61,546 nt of DNA, taken from contig CALUIV010000017.1 in NCBI GenBank assembly GCA_944320775.1, positions 1-61,546 on the forward strand. The letters run 5' to 3'. The translations under genes and the position numbers were made by a program. This document shows, piece after piece, positions 10,337-19,165 of the stretch. Positions within the stretch are counted from its first letter, which is position 1; each line of letters starts with the position of its first letter. The stretch is from an uncultured Paraprevotella sp. Lineage in GTDB: Bacteria > Bacteroidota > Bacteroidia > Bacteroidales > Bacteroidaceae. The notes under the pieces were generated by a model that was not told where the DNA came from, made no database searches, and was given only the letters and a program-made list of their open reading frames with translations.

Positions 10337-10480
10337 CTACCAAATATAATTCTCTTCCATAAAAGATTCATGAGTTGATTCTACTTTTTCATTCACAGCA
10401 CTCGTACACATTAAATTATATGTATCAATGAAAATGGTACGACAAATTGGGGCAACATAATTTTTTCTTTTTGTTTTCAT
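10337..10480 (-). CDS. 47-residue peptide of a Bacteroidetes small-protein class, upstream of the lipoprotein
   Basis: ATG at 10480, stop at 10337, 47 codons plus stop, ending 9 nt before the GLUG lipoprotein start on the same strand. It starts MKTKRKNYVAPICRTIFID, has an LMCTS segment in the middle, an acidic second half, and ends EENYIW. From memory, Bacteroidales genomes contain many unannotated peptides of this layout (basic start, YxxP motif, LM..S in the middle, acidic tail ending in Trp) just upstream of fimbrillin-like lipoproteins. No function is known to me. There is no signal peptide or membrane segment. The close coupling and shared AT-richness argue that it is real, but length alone would not. 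Confidence 0.6.
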   Translation of the reverse strand: MKTKRKNYVAPICRTIFIDTYNLMCTSAVNEKVESTHESFMEENYIW

Positions 10481-10573
10481 GATTTATCACTTCAATAAAT
10501 AATTATTTAATAATAATTTTCAACCATAATCAGATTGCTACAATCTCAAATAAAATATAAATCAAAATAATTC

Positions 10574-11776
10574 TTAATCCGGATAAACCACCCGGTCGAG
10601 GATTCCGGTGAGTTCGGCGATGGCGATTCCATAATTCGTCACCGGCACGTTCTGTGCCACGGCACGGGCCACACGCCCCAACACATGACGGCGCGTAAAC
10701 ATGCAGGCCCCACAATGGATAATCAGGTCGTACGGGATCAAATCGTCCGGAAAATCATTTCCGGAGACGATGTCGATCTGCAGGGCCTCGCCAAACCGTT
10801 TCCGCAACAGCCGTGGCAGTTTGACCCGCCCGATATCCTCGTTCTGAGGAACGTGGCTGCAAGCCTCGGCTATCAGGATGTGTGCCGACGGGGACAACCG
10901 GCGCAACGCAGCCGCACCGGCCACAAAACGATGGATGTCGCCTTTGTGGCGCGCAAACAATACGGAGAAAGAGGTCAGACGGGTTTCAGGAGGACAAAGC
11001 GGTTCCACCTGAGCGAACACCTGGGAATCGGTAATCATCAAAGCCGGAGGAGCAGCCAGTGCGGACAGCATGGCTGGCAGGCTGTCGGCCGTACAGCTCA
11101 TCACCAGACACTTTTTGTCGAGCAGATTCCGTATGGTCTGCACCTGAGGCAGAATGAGACGTCCTTTCGGTGCCTGAATATCCTGAGGCATGACCAAAAG
11201 CACGGTGTCGCCTTCGTGTACCAAAGAACCGGTAAGATCGTCCAGTTCTCCCGAAGCAGAAAGCGACGAGGCTATGGCTCCACGCAACCGGTTCAGCCCG
11301 CAGCCAGTCTTGGCGGAAACCGGAATAGCCTGTATCCCCAAAGTCTGCCCGACAGCCTGAAGCAACGCACGTTCATCATTAACGCGGTCGCACTGCGTGA
11401 GCACGGCAAGAACCGGAATGCCCAGACGGTCGAACAACGCTTTCCAACGCAACTCTTCCTCCCAGCCGTCCTGTTTGACTGCAGAAACCACGAACAAGGC
11501 CAGGTCGACACGCATTGCCGCCTTTCGGGACTGTTCCTGGCGCAAGGTGCCCAATTCGGTATGATCGTCGAATCCAGCCGTATCTAAAAAGACGCACGGA
11601 CCGACTCCGGGAAGTTCCATATTCTTCTGCACCACATCGGTTGTCGTACCGGCCACATCGGAAACAATGGCCACTTGCTGACCTACCAAAGCATTGAGTA
11701 AAGAAGATTTTCCACTGTTTGTCTGCCCAAAGATTCCGATATGGAACCGGTTGGAACGGGGTGTTTCCTGTTTCAT
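10574..11776 (-). CDS. hydF: [FeFe]-hydrogenase maturation GTPase HydF
   Basis: 400 residues. HydF is the scaffold on which the binuclear iron subcluster is assembled and from which it is passed to the hydrogenase. The N-terminal GTPase domain has the P-loop GQTNSGKS (residues 17-24), the TTT switch region and DTAG (65-68). The C-terminal [4Fe-4S] site is intact: CSH (Cys306, His308) and HCGAC (Cys355, Cys358). It is the last gene of the hydE-hydG-hydF minus-strand cluster, 29 nt after hydG. All three maturases are present, so a functional H-cluster can be made here. Confidence 0.97.
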   Translation of the reverse strand: MKQETPRSNRFHIGIFGQTNSGKSSLLNALVGQQVAIVSDVAGTTTDVVQKNMELPGVGPCVFLDTAGFDDHTELGTLRQEQSRKAAMRVDLALFVVSAVKQDGWEEELRWKALFDRLGIPVLAVLTQCDRVNDERALLQAVGQTLGIQAIPVSAKTGCGLNRLRGAIASSLSASGELDDLTGSLVHEGDTVLLVMPQDIQAPKGRLILPQVQTIRNLLDKKCLVMSCTADSLPAMLSALAAPPALMITDSQVFAQVEPLCPPETRLTSFSVLFARHKGDIHRFVAGAAALRRLSPSAHILIAEACSHVPQNEDIGRVKLPRLLRKRFGEALQIDIVSGNDFPDDLIPYDLIIHCGACMFTRRHVLGRVARAVAQNVPVTNYGIAIAELTGILDRVVYPD

Positions 11777-11805
11777 CGCTTATGGTTTTTAAATAGGCCT
11801 GAAAA

Positions 11806-13227
11806 TCAGAAACGGAAATCTCGCTCGCCGGCTTCAATCGCCTGAAGATACTGAAGGGCACGGGTGCGAATCTGTTCGTTGGGAACCTTTTCCATTTCAG
11901 CACGGATCACGTTCACCCCTTTTGCACGCGTCGCCTCCGAGGCATAATCCTGCAGATACTCCTTGAGGGTAATCAGGGCATTCGGCCCGCAACAGTTGGC
12001 AATCTGTCCGGTCTTGGCCAGCGACATGAAACGGTCGCCCGTGCGGCCGGCCCGATAACAGGCCGTACAGAAACTGGGGACATAACCTAAATCCAGCAGC
12101 CAGCCGACAATCTCGTCCAACGTCCGACGGTCGCTCACGTCGAACTGTGAGGAATTCTCTTCTTCGGTCTCTTCCTGGACATAACCGCCCACACTCGTAC
12201 GCGAACCGCCGCTAATCTGCGACACCCCAAGTTCCAATGCCCGCTCGCGGCTCTTGCGGCTCTCGCGTGTGGAGATAATCATTCCCGTATAAGGCACGGC
12301 AATACGGATGGCTGCCACTATTTTATGGAAAATCGCATCGGGCAGACAATTCTCAAAATCGGCCGTATCTATGTCATCGGCCATACATAGCCGGGGCACG
12401 CTGATCGTATGCGGTCCGACTCCGTAGACGGCTTCCAGATGTTCGGCATGCATCAGCAGTCCGGCAAAATCATAGGCATAATTGTTCAGTCCGAACAGAA
12501 CGCCCAGACCGACGTCGTCGATGCCTCCCTGCATGGCACGGTCCATGGCCTCTGTGTGGTAGGCGTAGTCGTGCTTCGGTCCTGCCGGATGCAGTTTCTC
12601 GTAGTTTTCCTTGTGATAAGTTTCCTGAAACAGAATATAAGTGCCGATACCGGCATCGTGCAGTTTCCGGTAGTTCTCCACGGTGGTCGCCGCAATATTG
12701 ACATTGACACGGCGGATGGCACCGTTCTTATGATGAATGCCGTAAATGGTCCGGATACTCTCTAATATGTATTCCAACGGATTATTGCGTGGATCCTCGC
12801 CCGCTTCCAGCGCCAGGCGCTTATGGCCCATATCCTGAAGCGCAATCACTTCCTGGCGGATTTCTTCCTGAGTCAGTTTCTTGCGGCGAATCGTCTTGTT
12901 CTTGGCATGATAGGGGCAATAAACACAACCGTTGACACAATAATTCGACAGATATAGCGGAGCAAACATTACAATCCGGTTTCCGTAGATATGCTCCTTA
13001 ATCTTTCTGGCCAGCCGGAACATGCGTTCAATCAAGTCGGGCTCTTCGCAGGCCAGCAACACGGAAGCCTCGCGATGGTCCAGACCTTTCATGGCTTCGG
13101 CCCGGTCCAATATCTGCTCAATGAGTTCCCGGTCGTGCCGGTGTTCCTGGGCATAAGCAATGGTGTCCAGTATCTCTCCGTGATGGATAAATTCCACCGC
13201 AACAGACGAAGTTTTGTCGTAATTCAT
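11806..13227 (-). CDS. hydG: [FeFe]-hydrogenase maturation radical SAM enzyme HydG (tyrosine lyase)
   Basis: 473 residues, the normal family length. HydG cleaves tyrosine to give the CO and CN- ligands of the H-cluster. The radical-SAM cluster motif CVNGCVYC is at Cys97, Cys101 and Cys104. The family-specific C-terminal auxiliary cluster motif CX2CX22C is complete (Cys387, Cys390, Cys413), which separates HydG from its relative ThiH. It lies between hydE (46 nt upstream) and hydF (29 nt downstream), consistent with one transcript. Confidence 0.97.
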   Translation of the reverse strand: MNYDKTSSVAVEFIHHGEILDTIAYAQEHRHDRELIEQILDRAEAMKGLDHREASVLLACEEPDLIERMFRLARKIKEHIYGNRIVMFAPLYLSNYCVNGCVYCPYHAKNKTIRRKKLTQEEIRQEVIALQDMGHKRLALEAGEDPRNNPLEYILESIRTIYGIHHKNGAIRRVNVNIAATTVENYRKLHDAGIGTYILFQETYHKENYEKLHPAGPKHDYAYHTEAMDRAMQGGIDDVGLGVLFGLNNYAYDFAGLLMHAEHLEAVYGVGPHTISVPRLCMADDIDTADFENCLPDAIFHKIVAAIRIAVPYTGMIISTRESRKSRERALELGVSQISGGSRTSVGGYVQEETEEENSSQFDVSDRRTLDEIVGWLLDLGYVPSFCTACYRAGRTGDRFMSLAKTGQIANCCGPNALITLKEYLQDYASEATRAKGVNVIRAEMEKVPNEQIRTRALQYLQAIEAGERDFRF

Positions 13228-13273
13228 TTCGTACTAAACATTTAAATATATAATAACCATTTTCATTCTTTGC

Positions 13274-14383
13274 TCATTCCGCTCCGGCCTGAACCGCCGG
13301 TTGATAGTCCCCCCGTTCGAAAACAATCCGGTAGCCAATCCGTTGCAAACGCCCGTCCAATAAGGACAGTTGTTCTGCAGCCTCATCGCCCATGCACCGT
13401 TTATGGGCATAAAGCGCATATTTGGAACGCACGTCCGACGGAGAAAGATTCGGCATCAGGACATTGGCACCGGCTAAGATGCCCTTCTCCCGCCCGTCCG
13501 GGTCGAGAGTTGCCAGAGCGGTTGTTGCCGGAAGCAACACATCCGGGAAACGCAGGCGCAGCAGTGAGAGCAGACGCAAGGTCAGCTCAATGCTTCCAGC
13601 CTGCTCCCGGGCAAAAGGAGTATGCGATGCCGGAATAAACGGACCGACACCGATCATTTCGGGCTGCAGCTCATCCAAAAAGCACAAATCATCCACCAGG
13701 CAGTCAAGCGTCTGTCCCGGCGATCCGACCATCATGCCGGCACCGGTCTGGAAGCCCAATTGTTTCAACGTATTGAGGCAACCGAGCCGATGCTCCAGCG
13801 ACATCTCCTTCGGATGCAGCCGGGCATAATGTCCGGGATTGCGGGTCTCATGGCGCAAAAGATAGCGGTCGGCACCAGCTTCACGAAAAGTCCGGTAGGC
13901 TTCCTCGCTCCGTTCGCCCACGGAAAGGGTGATGGCATGTTCGGGAAAACTGCGGCGTATGCTGCGGACAACCTCTGCCAGCCAGGCATCATCCTGCTGC
14001 GGGTCTTCGCCCCCTTGCAGCACAAAGGTGCGGAAGCCGATGTCGGCTCCCTGCCGGCAACAGGCCAGAATGTCTTCTTCACTCAACCGATAGCGGGAAA
14101 TTGCAGGATTTGAACGACGGATGCCACAATAATAGCAATTGTTCCGGCAATAATTCGAGATTTCGATCAGTCCGCGGACATAAATTCCCGTCCCAAAACG
14201 GATCTGTGCCGTGCGCCGGGCACGCTGTTGCAGGTCGGCTGCCTGCTCTTCGGTCAGTGCCGAAAGCAAAGCGGCATAACCATGGCGTTCCAGCGGTTCG
14301 CCGGAAGTCAGTCTTTGCACAAATGCCTCATAAGCCGTATCCGTAAGAAAATCTATCGGTTTCGTTGCCTCCAATCGCTCCAT
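13274..14383 (-). CDS. hydE: [FeFe]-hydrogenase maturation radical SAM enzyme HydE
   Basis: 369 residues, related to biotin synthase-type radical SAM enzymes. HydE acts with HydG and HydF in building the dithiomethylamine-bridged diiron subcluster. The CRNNCYYC motif gives Cys79, Cys83 and Cys86. It is the first gene of the hydEGF cluster. The 126 nt upstream, after the susD stop, contain no convincing TAnnTTTG promoter, so either a weaker promoter is used or susCD transcription reads through into the maturases. Confidence 0.96.
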   Translation of the reverse strand: MERLEATKPIDFLTDTAYEAFVQRLTSGEPLERHGYAALLSALTEEQAADLQQRARRTAQIRFGTGIYVRGLIEISNYCRNNCYYCGIRRSNPAISRYRLSEEDILACCRQGADIGFRTFVLQGGEDPQQDDAWLAEVVRSIRRSFPEHAITLSVGERSEEAYRTFREAGADRYLLRHETRNPGHYARLHPKEMSLEHRLGCLNTLKQLGFQTGAGMMVGSPGQTLDCLVDDLCFLDELQPEMIGVGPFIPASHTPFAREQAGSIELTLRLLSLLRLRFPDVLLPATTALATLDPDGREKGILAGANVLMPNLSPSDVRSKYALYAHKRCMGDEAAEQLSLLDGRLQRIGYRIVFERGDYQPAVQAGAE

Positions 14384-14509
14384 GAATCTTATTCAAAATC
14401 AAACCAATCCTGCTTGTCCGATGCATCCGCAGCATGGCTGCATACGGAAAGTTAGCATGAAGGTAATAATAAAAAATGATTCCGTAGCGTTCATTCTGGA
14501 AAAAATGTC

Positions 14510-16150
14510 CTAATATCCCCAATTCTGTTTCAGTCCATAAGTTTTCACAAGTGTCGCCGGAATCGGGAAAACAGTTGTATAACCGGAGGCTTCTCCAGGC
14601 AATTGCGGACGGGCATGATAAGCCCTTGTAAACAAACCAAAGCGAATCAGATCCTGACGGCGCCAGCCTTCCCAGGCCAGTTCCAATTGACGTTCGGCCA
14701 ATATATTGGTCAAAGTTGCCGTCCGGGTTGATTCACCTACCCGACTTCGGACTGCATTCAATTCCTCGTCGCCCGACGCTCCGTTCCGGACTTTGGCTTC
14801 GCTCATCATCAGCAACACATCCGCATAACGGAACAAAACGATGTCGTTGTCGAACAGCTTACCGTCTTTATAGGCCTGCGTGTCTACTTCATATTTTTTC
14901 ATACGGGCTCCGGCTGTCTTTTCATACGGTTTGCCGGAAACATCCAGATCGACCTTCCAGGCTTCATAAACCAAAGGCGTCTGCTTATCATCCAGATAAA
15001 CCGGATTCCCGGACAAATCCTGTACCGCACCGGCAAAATAGCAATCGTCGAACCGGTTGTCCTGATCATCCGTTTCATAACCAAAAGTTTCCAATACTTC
15101 AATAGTCGCGCTCGATCCGTTCTCGCCGCCCAGACCGTATGCTGCCGCATGACTGTAGTTCCGCGAACGGAACAGATAAATATATTGGTTCGTATAAAGG
15201 TTCTTGTCCATCGGAATCACGAAGATATTCTCGACCGAAGACTCATTGAACACGGCAAAATTGGCCGTATAATCCTTTTCCAGTTCAAATCCGGCCTGCC
15301 GGATCAGATTACAGTAATGCAGGGTTGCCTCCCAAGCGTTATACACGGCACCGTCGATTGTAAACTTGATGTCCTTCCCGGCCGGACGAATGCCGTCGGT
15401 CCAATGATCATCCGTATACACTTCGGCATTTAAAGCGAGTTTGGCCAGTACGAACCAGGCTACACTCCGGGTCATACGGCCATAATAGGCACCCGGCCGG
15501 TTGCTCCGCTCTTCGCTGAGCAAAGGTGCCGTCTGTTGCAGCTCACGCACCAGAAACCAGAACAGCTCGCTACGTTCGGCCTGAACCATGTCGGAAGCTT
15601 TGTTGTCCGACTTCTCCAGCAAAGGAATGCGGCCAAAAAGATCCATGGCATAATAATAGAACAAAGCACGCAGAGCACGGACTTCGGCTTCAAACGCGAT
15701 AATGTCCGAGTCAGGATGCCGTTCCTGAAACGAACGGATTTCCTCAAGTGATTTGTTACACAACAGAATCGAACCATACAGATATTCCCAGGTATTCTGT
15801 ATGGCCTCGTTGCTGACTCCCCAGCGGTGCAGGAAGAGTCCTTGCCAGAATCCGCCGTCGTACCAGTCGCCGCCACGGGTCGGCATGATGGCTTCGTCGG
15901 TTGTAAACGTATTCAGATCATAAATACCCCGGCCCGTACCCTGCAGTCCTTCACTGTCGTTGTAGCCCCCGATGTGGCTGTACAGCGTCAGCACGGCATT
16001 ACGAAACAGAGCGTCACGCGTGGCATAAGCCTGTTCTTCCTTTAAAAAGCCCTTCGGATCTTCGTCCAGGAAACCACCGCAAGAACAACATACCGTCGTC
16101 AGTACCAAGGCAATACCATATTTTTTGAAAAACGTAGTCATCGTCGTCAT
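14510..16150 (-). CDS. SusD/RagB-family nutrient-binding outer membrane lipoprotein
   Basis: 546 residues. A lipoprotein signal ends in a Cys-rich box (LTTVCCSCGGF; acylated Cys at 21, 22 or 24). The SusD-like start FLDEDPKGFL, the helical TPR-like core (LRALFYYYAMDLFGRIPLL) and the C-terminal NAVRSRVGE and ERQLELAWEGWRRQDLIRF segments are typical of the family. These lipoproteins form the lid over the SusC channel and hand over glycans or peptides. The gene starts 2 nt after susC. No glycosidase, sulfatase or regulator is attached to this pair, so the ligand cannot be predicted. Confidence 0.95.
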   Translation of the reverse strand: MTTMTTFFKKYGIALVLTTVCCSCGGFLDEDPKGFLKEEQAYATRDALFRNAVLTLYSHIGGYNDSEGLQGTGRGIYDLNTFTTDEAIMPTRGGDWYDGGFWQGLFLHRWGVSNEAIQNTWEYLYGSILLCNKSLEEIRSFQERHPDSDIIAFEAEVRALRALFYYYAMDLFGRIPLLEKSDNKASDMVQAERSELFWFLVRELQQTAPLLSEERSNRPGAYYGRMTRSVAWFVLAKLALNAEVYTDDHWTDGIRPAGKDIKFTIDGAVYNAWEATLHYCNLIRQAGFELEKDYTANFAVFNESSVENIFVIPMDKNLYTNQYIYLFRSRNYSHAAAYGLGGENGSSATIEVLETFGYETDDQDNRFDDCYFAGAVQDLSGNPVYLDDKQTPLVYEAWKVDLDVSGKPYEKTAGARMKKYEVDTQAYKDGKLFDNDIVLFRYADVLLMMSEAKVRNGASGDEELNAVRSRVGESTRTATLTNILAERQLELAWEGWRRQDLIRFGLFTRAYHARPQLPGEASGYTTVFPIPATLVKTYGLKQNWGY

Positions 16151-16152
16151 AC

Positions 16153-18879
16153 TTAAAGATTTATACTCAAACTTAAAACATAGTTGCGATAAAGCGGATA
16201 AGTCCGTTTGTCGTCCACGCCCAAAGTCGGTCCGGCCTGAGAACTGTTGATCATTGGGGTCAGACCGGAATAAGCCGTAATCGTCCCTAAATTATTCACG
16301 GTCAAAGCCAGCCGCAAACCTTTCAGCAAAGAAGTTTCTTTCTTTCGGGGCATGGTCCAGCCCAACGTCAGATAATCAAAATGCACATAGTTTCCGTTCT
16401 CCAGCCAATAGTCGGTAGCCGTCTGGTCCTTGATGTTCTTTTGCGGCGCAGCGTCCAACACGTTATAATCGGGGAACGATGCCATATTCATATAAGACAA
16501 ATACGTGCCGTTATAAATTTTATGACCGAAAGCACCGTTGATCTGCAACGACAAATCCCACTGTTTGTATCTGAACGAAATGTTCGAACCAAGAACCACT
16601 TTGGGAACGGCCTGACCGGCCACATAACGGTCTTCGCCATCTTCCAGGTTTACTCCCCCACCGTTCAGATCAGCGATTTCATAAATATAGCCTCCCTTGC
16701 CGTCGGAAACCAGCCCCGTGCAATGAGGCAAATAGAATACGCCCAAAGGCTGCCCCACAATCTGATATACGATGTTATTATAACCGCCATGGAATCCGGC
16801 CCCGTTCAATCCGGCCATGCTGGTATACTCAGAGGCCGAAACCAGCTCACCATGATACATACCGCTGAGCGAAAGCAGTCTGTTCTGTTGGAATGTGATA
16901 TTCGCATTGACGTTCAGCTCCATATCCCTGGTCTGTATCGGAGTAATGCCGACGGCAATTTCTGTTCCATAGTTTTCCATGGAACCGAGATTGGCCAGCA
17001 GGGTGCTGTAAGGAAACGGAGGCACGCTGACGTCATAATAATAAAGCATATCGTTTGTCCGGGAATAATAGTAGTTGGCCGACAACAGAATCCGGTTGTT
17101 CCAAAGAGCCAGGTCCAGTCCTGTGTTGAACGTACGTTTCACCTCCCATTTCAAATCCGGATTGATGTTGCGCAATTGTTCGAACGTCACCACCGGAGTG
17201 TTTCCCGCAGGAACAACGGAACTGGCTTTCATCAGGGCCAGAGTGGTGTAAGAATCAATTCCGTCCTGATTACCCGCGAGACCATAGCCGACACGGAATT
17301 TCAGATTATCAATATAAGGCAAGTTGCGCATAAACCGCTCTTCCGTGATGTTCCAGGCCGCGGAAACAGACGGGAAAAATCCCCATTTATGATTCAGTCC
17401 GAATTTGGAGGACGCGTCGGCACGGGCATTGGCTGTCAGCACGTAGCGGTCCTTATACGAATAGTTTGCCCGCGCAAGAAAGGAAGTCTGGCTGGGGTTC
17501 TCAAAAAATGATCCGGTGCCCTCCCACGGTCTGAGCGCTCCGGCCTGCAAGTTATGATAGCCCGTCTCGTTGGTCGTAAAGTTAGTTACCGTCGTGAAAA
17601 AACCTTCATGCGTGTCGCGGGCCATTTCCCCGAGCACCAGCAAATCAATAAAATGTGCCCCAAAACGTTTGTTGTACGTCAACATCAGATTGCCCAAAAG
17701 CGATTCCGAGCGTGTGCTTCCCCGATATGCCTGACCTTTGGCCCATACCGTTGTCGGCTGGTACTGGTCATTGCCGTCGGCACTATAAGTATACGAACCA
17801 AAAAGTATCAGCTTCAAGTCGGCCGGTAAATGAAACGTCAGTTTGCCATGTGTGCTGAAAAATGAGGTGAGCCCACGATTGTCCACATCCATCCAGGCAA
17901 GCGGATGCGTTATCTGGCTGGCCGTGCTGACCTGGTCCCAGGCGCCGGTCGCAGAATTTTTATGATCGGGAAACGTAGGATTGAACGTCGCTGCCGAATA
18001 AAACGTTTTCTGTTCGTCCACAATGGTCCGCTCTTTCTTGACCGAGCCAAACATACCGAGCTCACAGTCAATCAGTCCGTCCAGCATCTTCTGCGACAGA
18101 TTCATGTTAGACGTGAACAGTTTGGAATATTCGTTACGAATGACGCCCTGACGGTCCAGCAATCCTAAAGACACGCGATAGCTGGACTGCTCGCCACCGC
18201 CGTAAAATGCGACATTATGGTTCTGTTGCCATCCGGTCTGACCGATTGCCTTCTGAAAATTCGTGTTTTCTCCTAAATCCATAATCGAAAGCCCCCGATC
18301 CGACGCCACTTTCCGAAACTCATCCCCATCGAGCATATCCAGATATTTATAGGTTTGGGAAATGCCGAAACTTCCGCTATAATTCACTCTGGTCTGGCCG
18401 GCCATACCTTTTTTCGTCACGATATGAATCACACCCGAGGCGCCACGCGAACCGTATTGTGCCGTTTCAGAGGCATCCTTCAGAATCGTAAAGCTCTCAA
18501 TATCGGTTGGATATATGGACGAAAGCATCGTCAGATCGCCAATCACGCCATCCACAATAATCAACGGGTCATTGCCGCTCGTGAGCGAGGTTGTTCCGCG
18601 AAGCCGCACGGACTCCAGCGCGGCCGTACCGTTATTACTCTTTCTGATAGTCAGTCCGGCAACCCGTCCCTGAATAGCCTCGAGCGGATTGATAATCTGC
18701 GTTCTGTTCATCTGCTCTTCCGTAATCTGTTCTACAGCTCCGGAAAGATTGGACAGACTACCTTTCGCATAGCCAATCTGAATAATTGAATCCGGTCGAA
18801 GCACATGTTTCAAGGTATCCTGAGCCTGTAGCTGAAACAGAGAAAGTGCCATCGAAGCACAACAGAATAATGTTTTCAT
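16153..18879 (-). CDS. SusC/RagA-family TonB-dependent outer membrane transporter, short form
   Basis: 908 residues. After the signal peptide the protein goes almost directly into the plug domain (GAVEQITEEQMNRT, GRVAGLTIR, PLIIVDGV, SFTILKDASETAQYGSRGA), followed by the beta-barrel. The N-terminal carboxypeptidase-D-like extension present in many SusC proteins is absent, and the length is correspondingly short. It imports ligands captured by the SusD partner using TonB energy. A strong promoter lies immediately upstream, and the divergent neighbour is the [FeFe]-hydrogenase. It could take up oligosaccharides or peptides; the sequence gives no further hint. Confidence 0.95.
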   Translation of the reverse strand: MKTLFCCASMALSLFQLQAQDTLKHVLRPDSIIQIGYAKGSLSNLSGAVEQITEEQMNRTQIINPLEAIQGRVAGLTIRKSNNGTAALESVRLRGTTSLTSGNDPLIIVDGVIGDLTMLSSIYPTDIESFTILKDASETAQYGSRGASGVIHIVTKKGMAGQTRVNYSGSFGISQTYKYLDMLDGDEFRKVASDRGLSIMDLGENTNFQKAIGQTGWQQNHNVAFYGGGEQSSYRVSLGLLDRQGVIRNEYSKLFTSNMNLSQKMLDGLIDCELGMFGSVKKERTIVDEQKTFYSAATFNPTFPDHKNSATGAWDQVSTASQITHPLAWMDVDNRGLTSFFSTHGKLTFHLPADLKLILFGSYTYSADGNDQYQPTTVWAKGQAYRGSTRSESLLGNLMLTYNKRFGAHFIDLLVLGEMARDTHEGFFTTVTNFTTNETGYHNLQAGALRPWEGTGSFFENPSQTSFLARANYSYKDRYVLTANARADASSKFGLNHKWGFFPSVSAAWNITEERFMRNLPYIDNLKFRVGYGLAGNQDGIDSYTTLALMKASSVVPAGNTPVVTFEQLRNINPDLKWEVKRTFNTGLDLALWNNRILLSANYYYSRTNDMLYYYDVSVPPFPYSTLLANLGSMENYGTEIAVGITPIQTRDMELNVNANITFQQNRLLSLSGMYHGELVSASEYTSMAGLNGAGFHGGYNNIVYQIVGQPLGVFYLPHCTGLVSDGKGGYIYEIADLNGGGVNLEDGEDRYVAGQAVPKVVLGSNISFRYKQWDLSLQINGAFGHKIYNGTYLSYMNMASFPDYNVLDAAPQKNIKDQTATDYWLENGNYVHFDYLTLGWTMPRKKETSLLKGLRLALTVNNLGTITAYSGLTPMINSSQAGPTLGVDDKRTYPLYRNYVLSLSINL

Positions 18880-18901
18880 AGTCTTTAAGTATTTATAAAA
18901 A

Positions 18902-18933
18902 CAAAAATAGAATAAATAGACTATTCATCCAAA
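18902..18933 (-). promoter_or_regulatory. Promoter of the susCD pair
   Basis: Minus strand: TTTG at 18933-18930, an exact 20-nt spacer, and TATTTTTG at 18909-18902, 22 nt before the susC ATG. This is a full consensus Bacteroidetes promoter. The rest of the 286-nt divergent region to the hydrogenase is AT-rich with no clear operator. Confidence 0.75.
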
Positions 18934-19093
18934 TAATGATACAGATACTTTTCCGTTCCTTAAAGACAATAATACCAAAAACAAACCCCATACTTAAAAG
19001 GATCACTGAAAACGATTAGACAATAACCCTGTTTTTCCATCAAACCACAGAAAAATATTTCTTCATACAACAAAATCAGGTATTATTATTCTC

Positions 19094-19119
19094 TTGAAAA
19101 TATATTTTAATTATTTTTG
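19094..19119 (+). promoter_or_regulatory. Probable promoter of the [FeFe]-hydrogenase gene
   Basis: A TATTTTTG -7 element lies at 19112-19119, 46 nt before the hydrogenase ATG. The nearest TTG (19094-19096) is only 15 nt away, so the -33 element is poor. This could indicate dependence on an activator, for example an anaerobic regulator, but no operator palindrome was recognised. Confidence 0.5.
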
Positions 19120-19165
19120 CACTTACTTAAAACAAATCTAATCACTAATACTAATTAATAAAGTA

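Noticed and set aside
10685-11587. 300-codon open frame on the plus strand
   Set aside because: Antisense to hydF, low-complexity Arg/Gln-rich product typical of shadow frames.
16381-17511. 376-codon open frame on the plus strand
   Set aside because: Antisense to susC; the susC protein is fully recognisable in its own frame.
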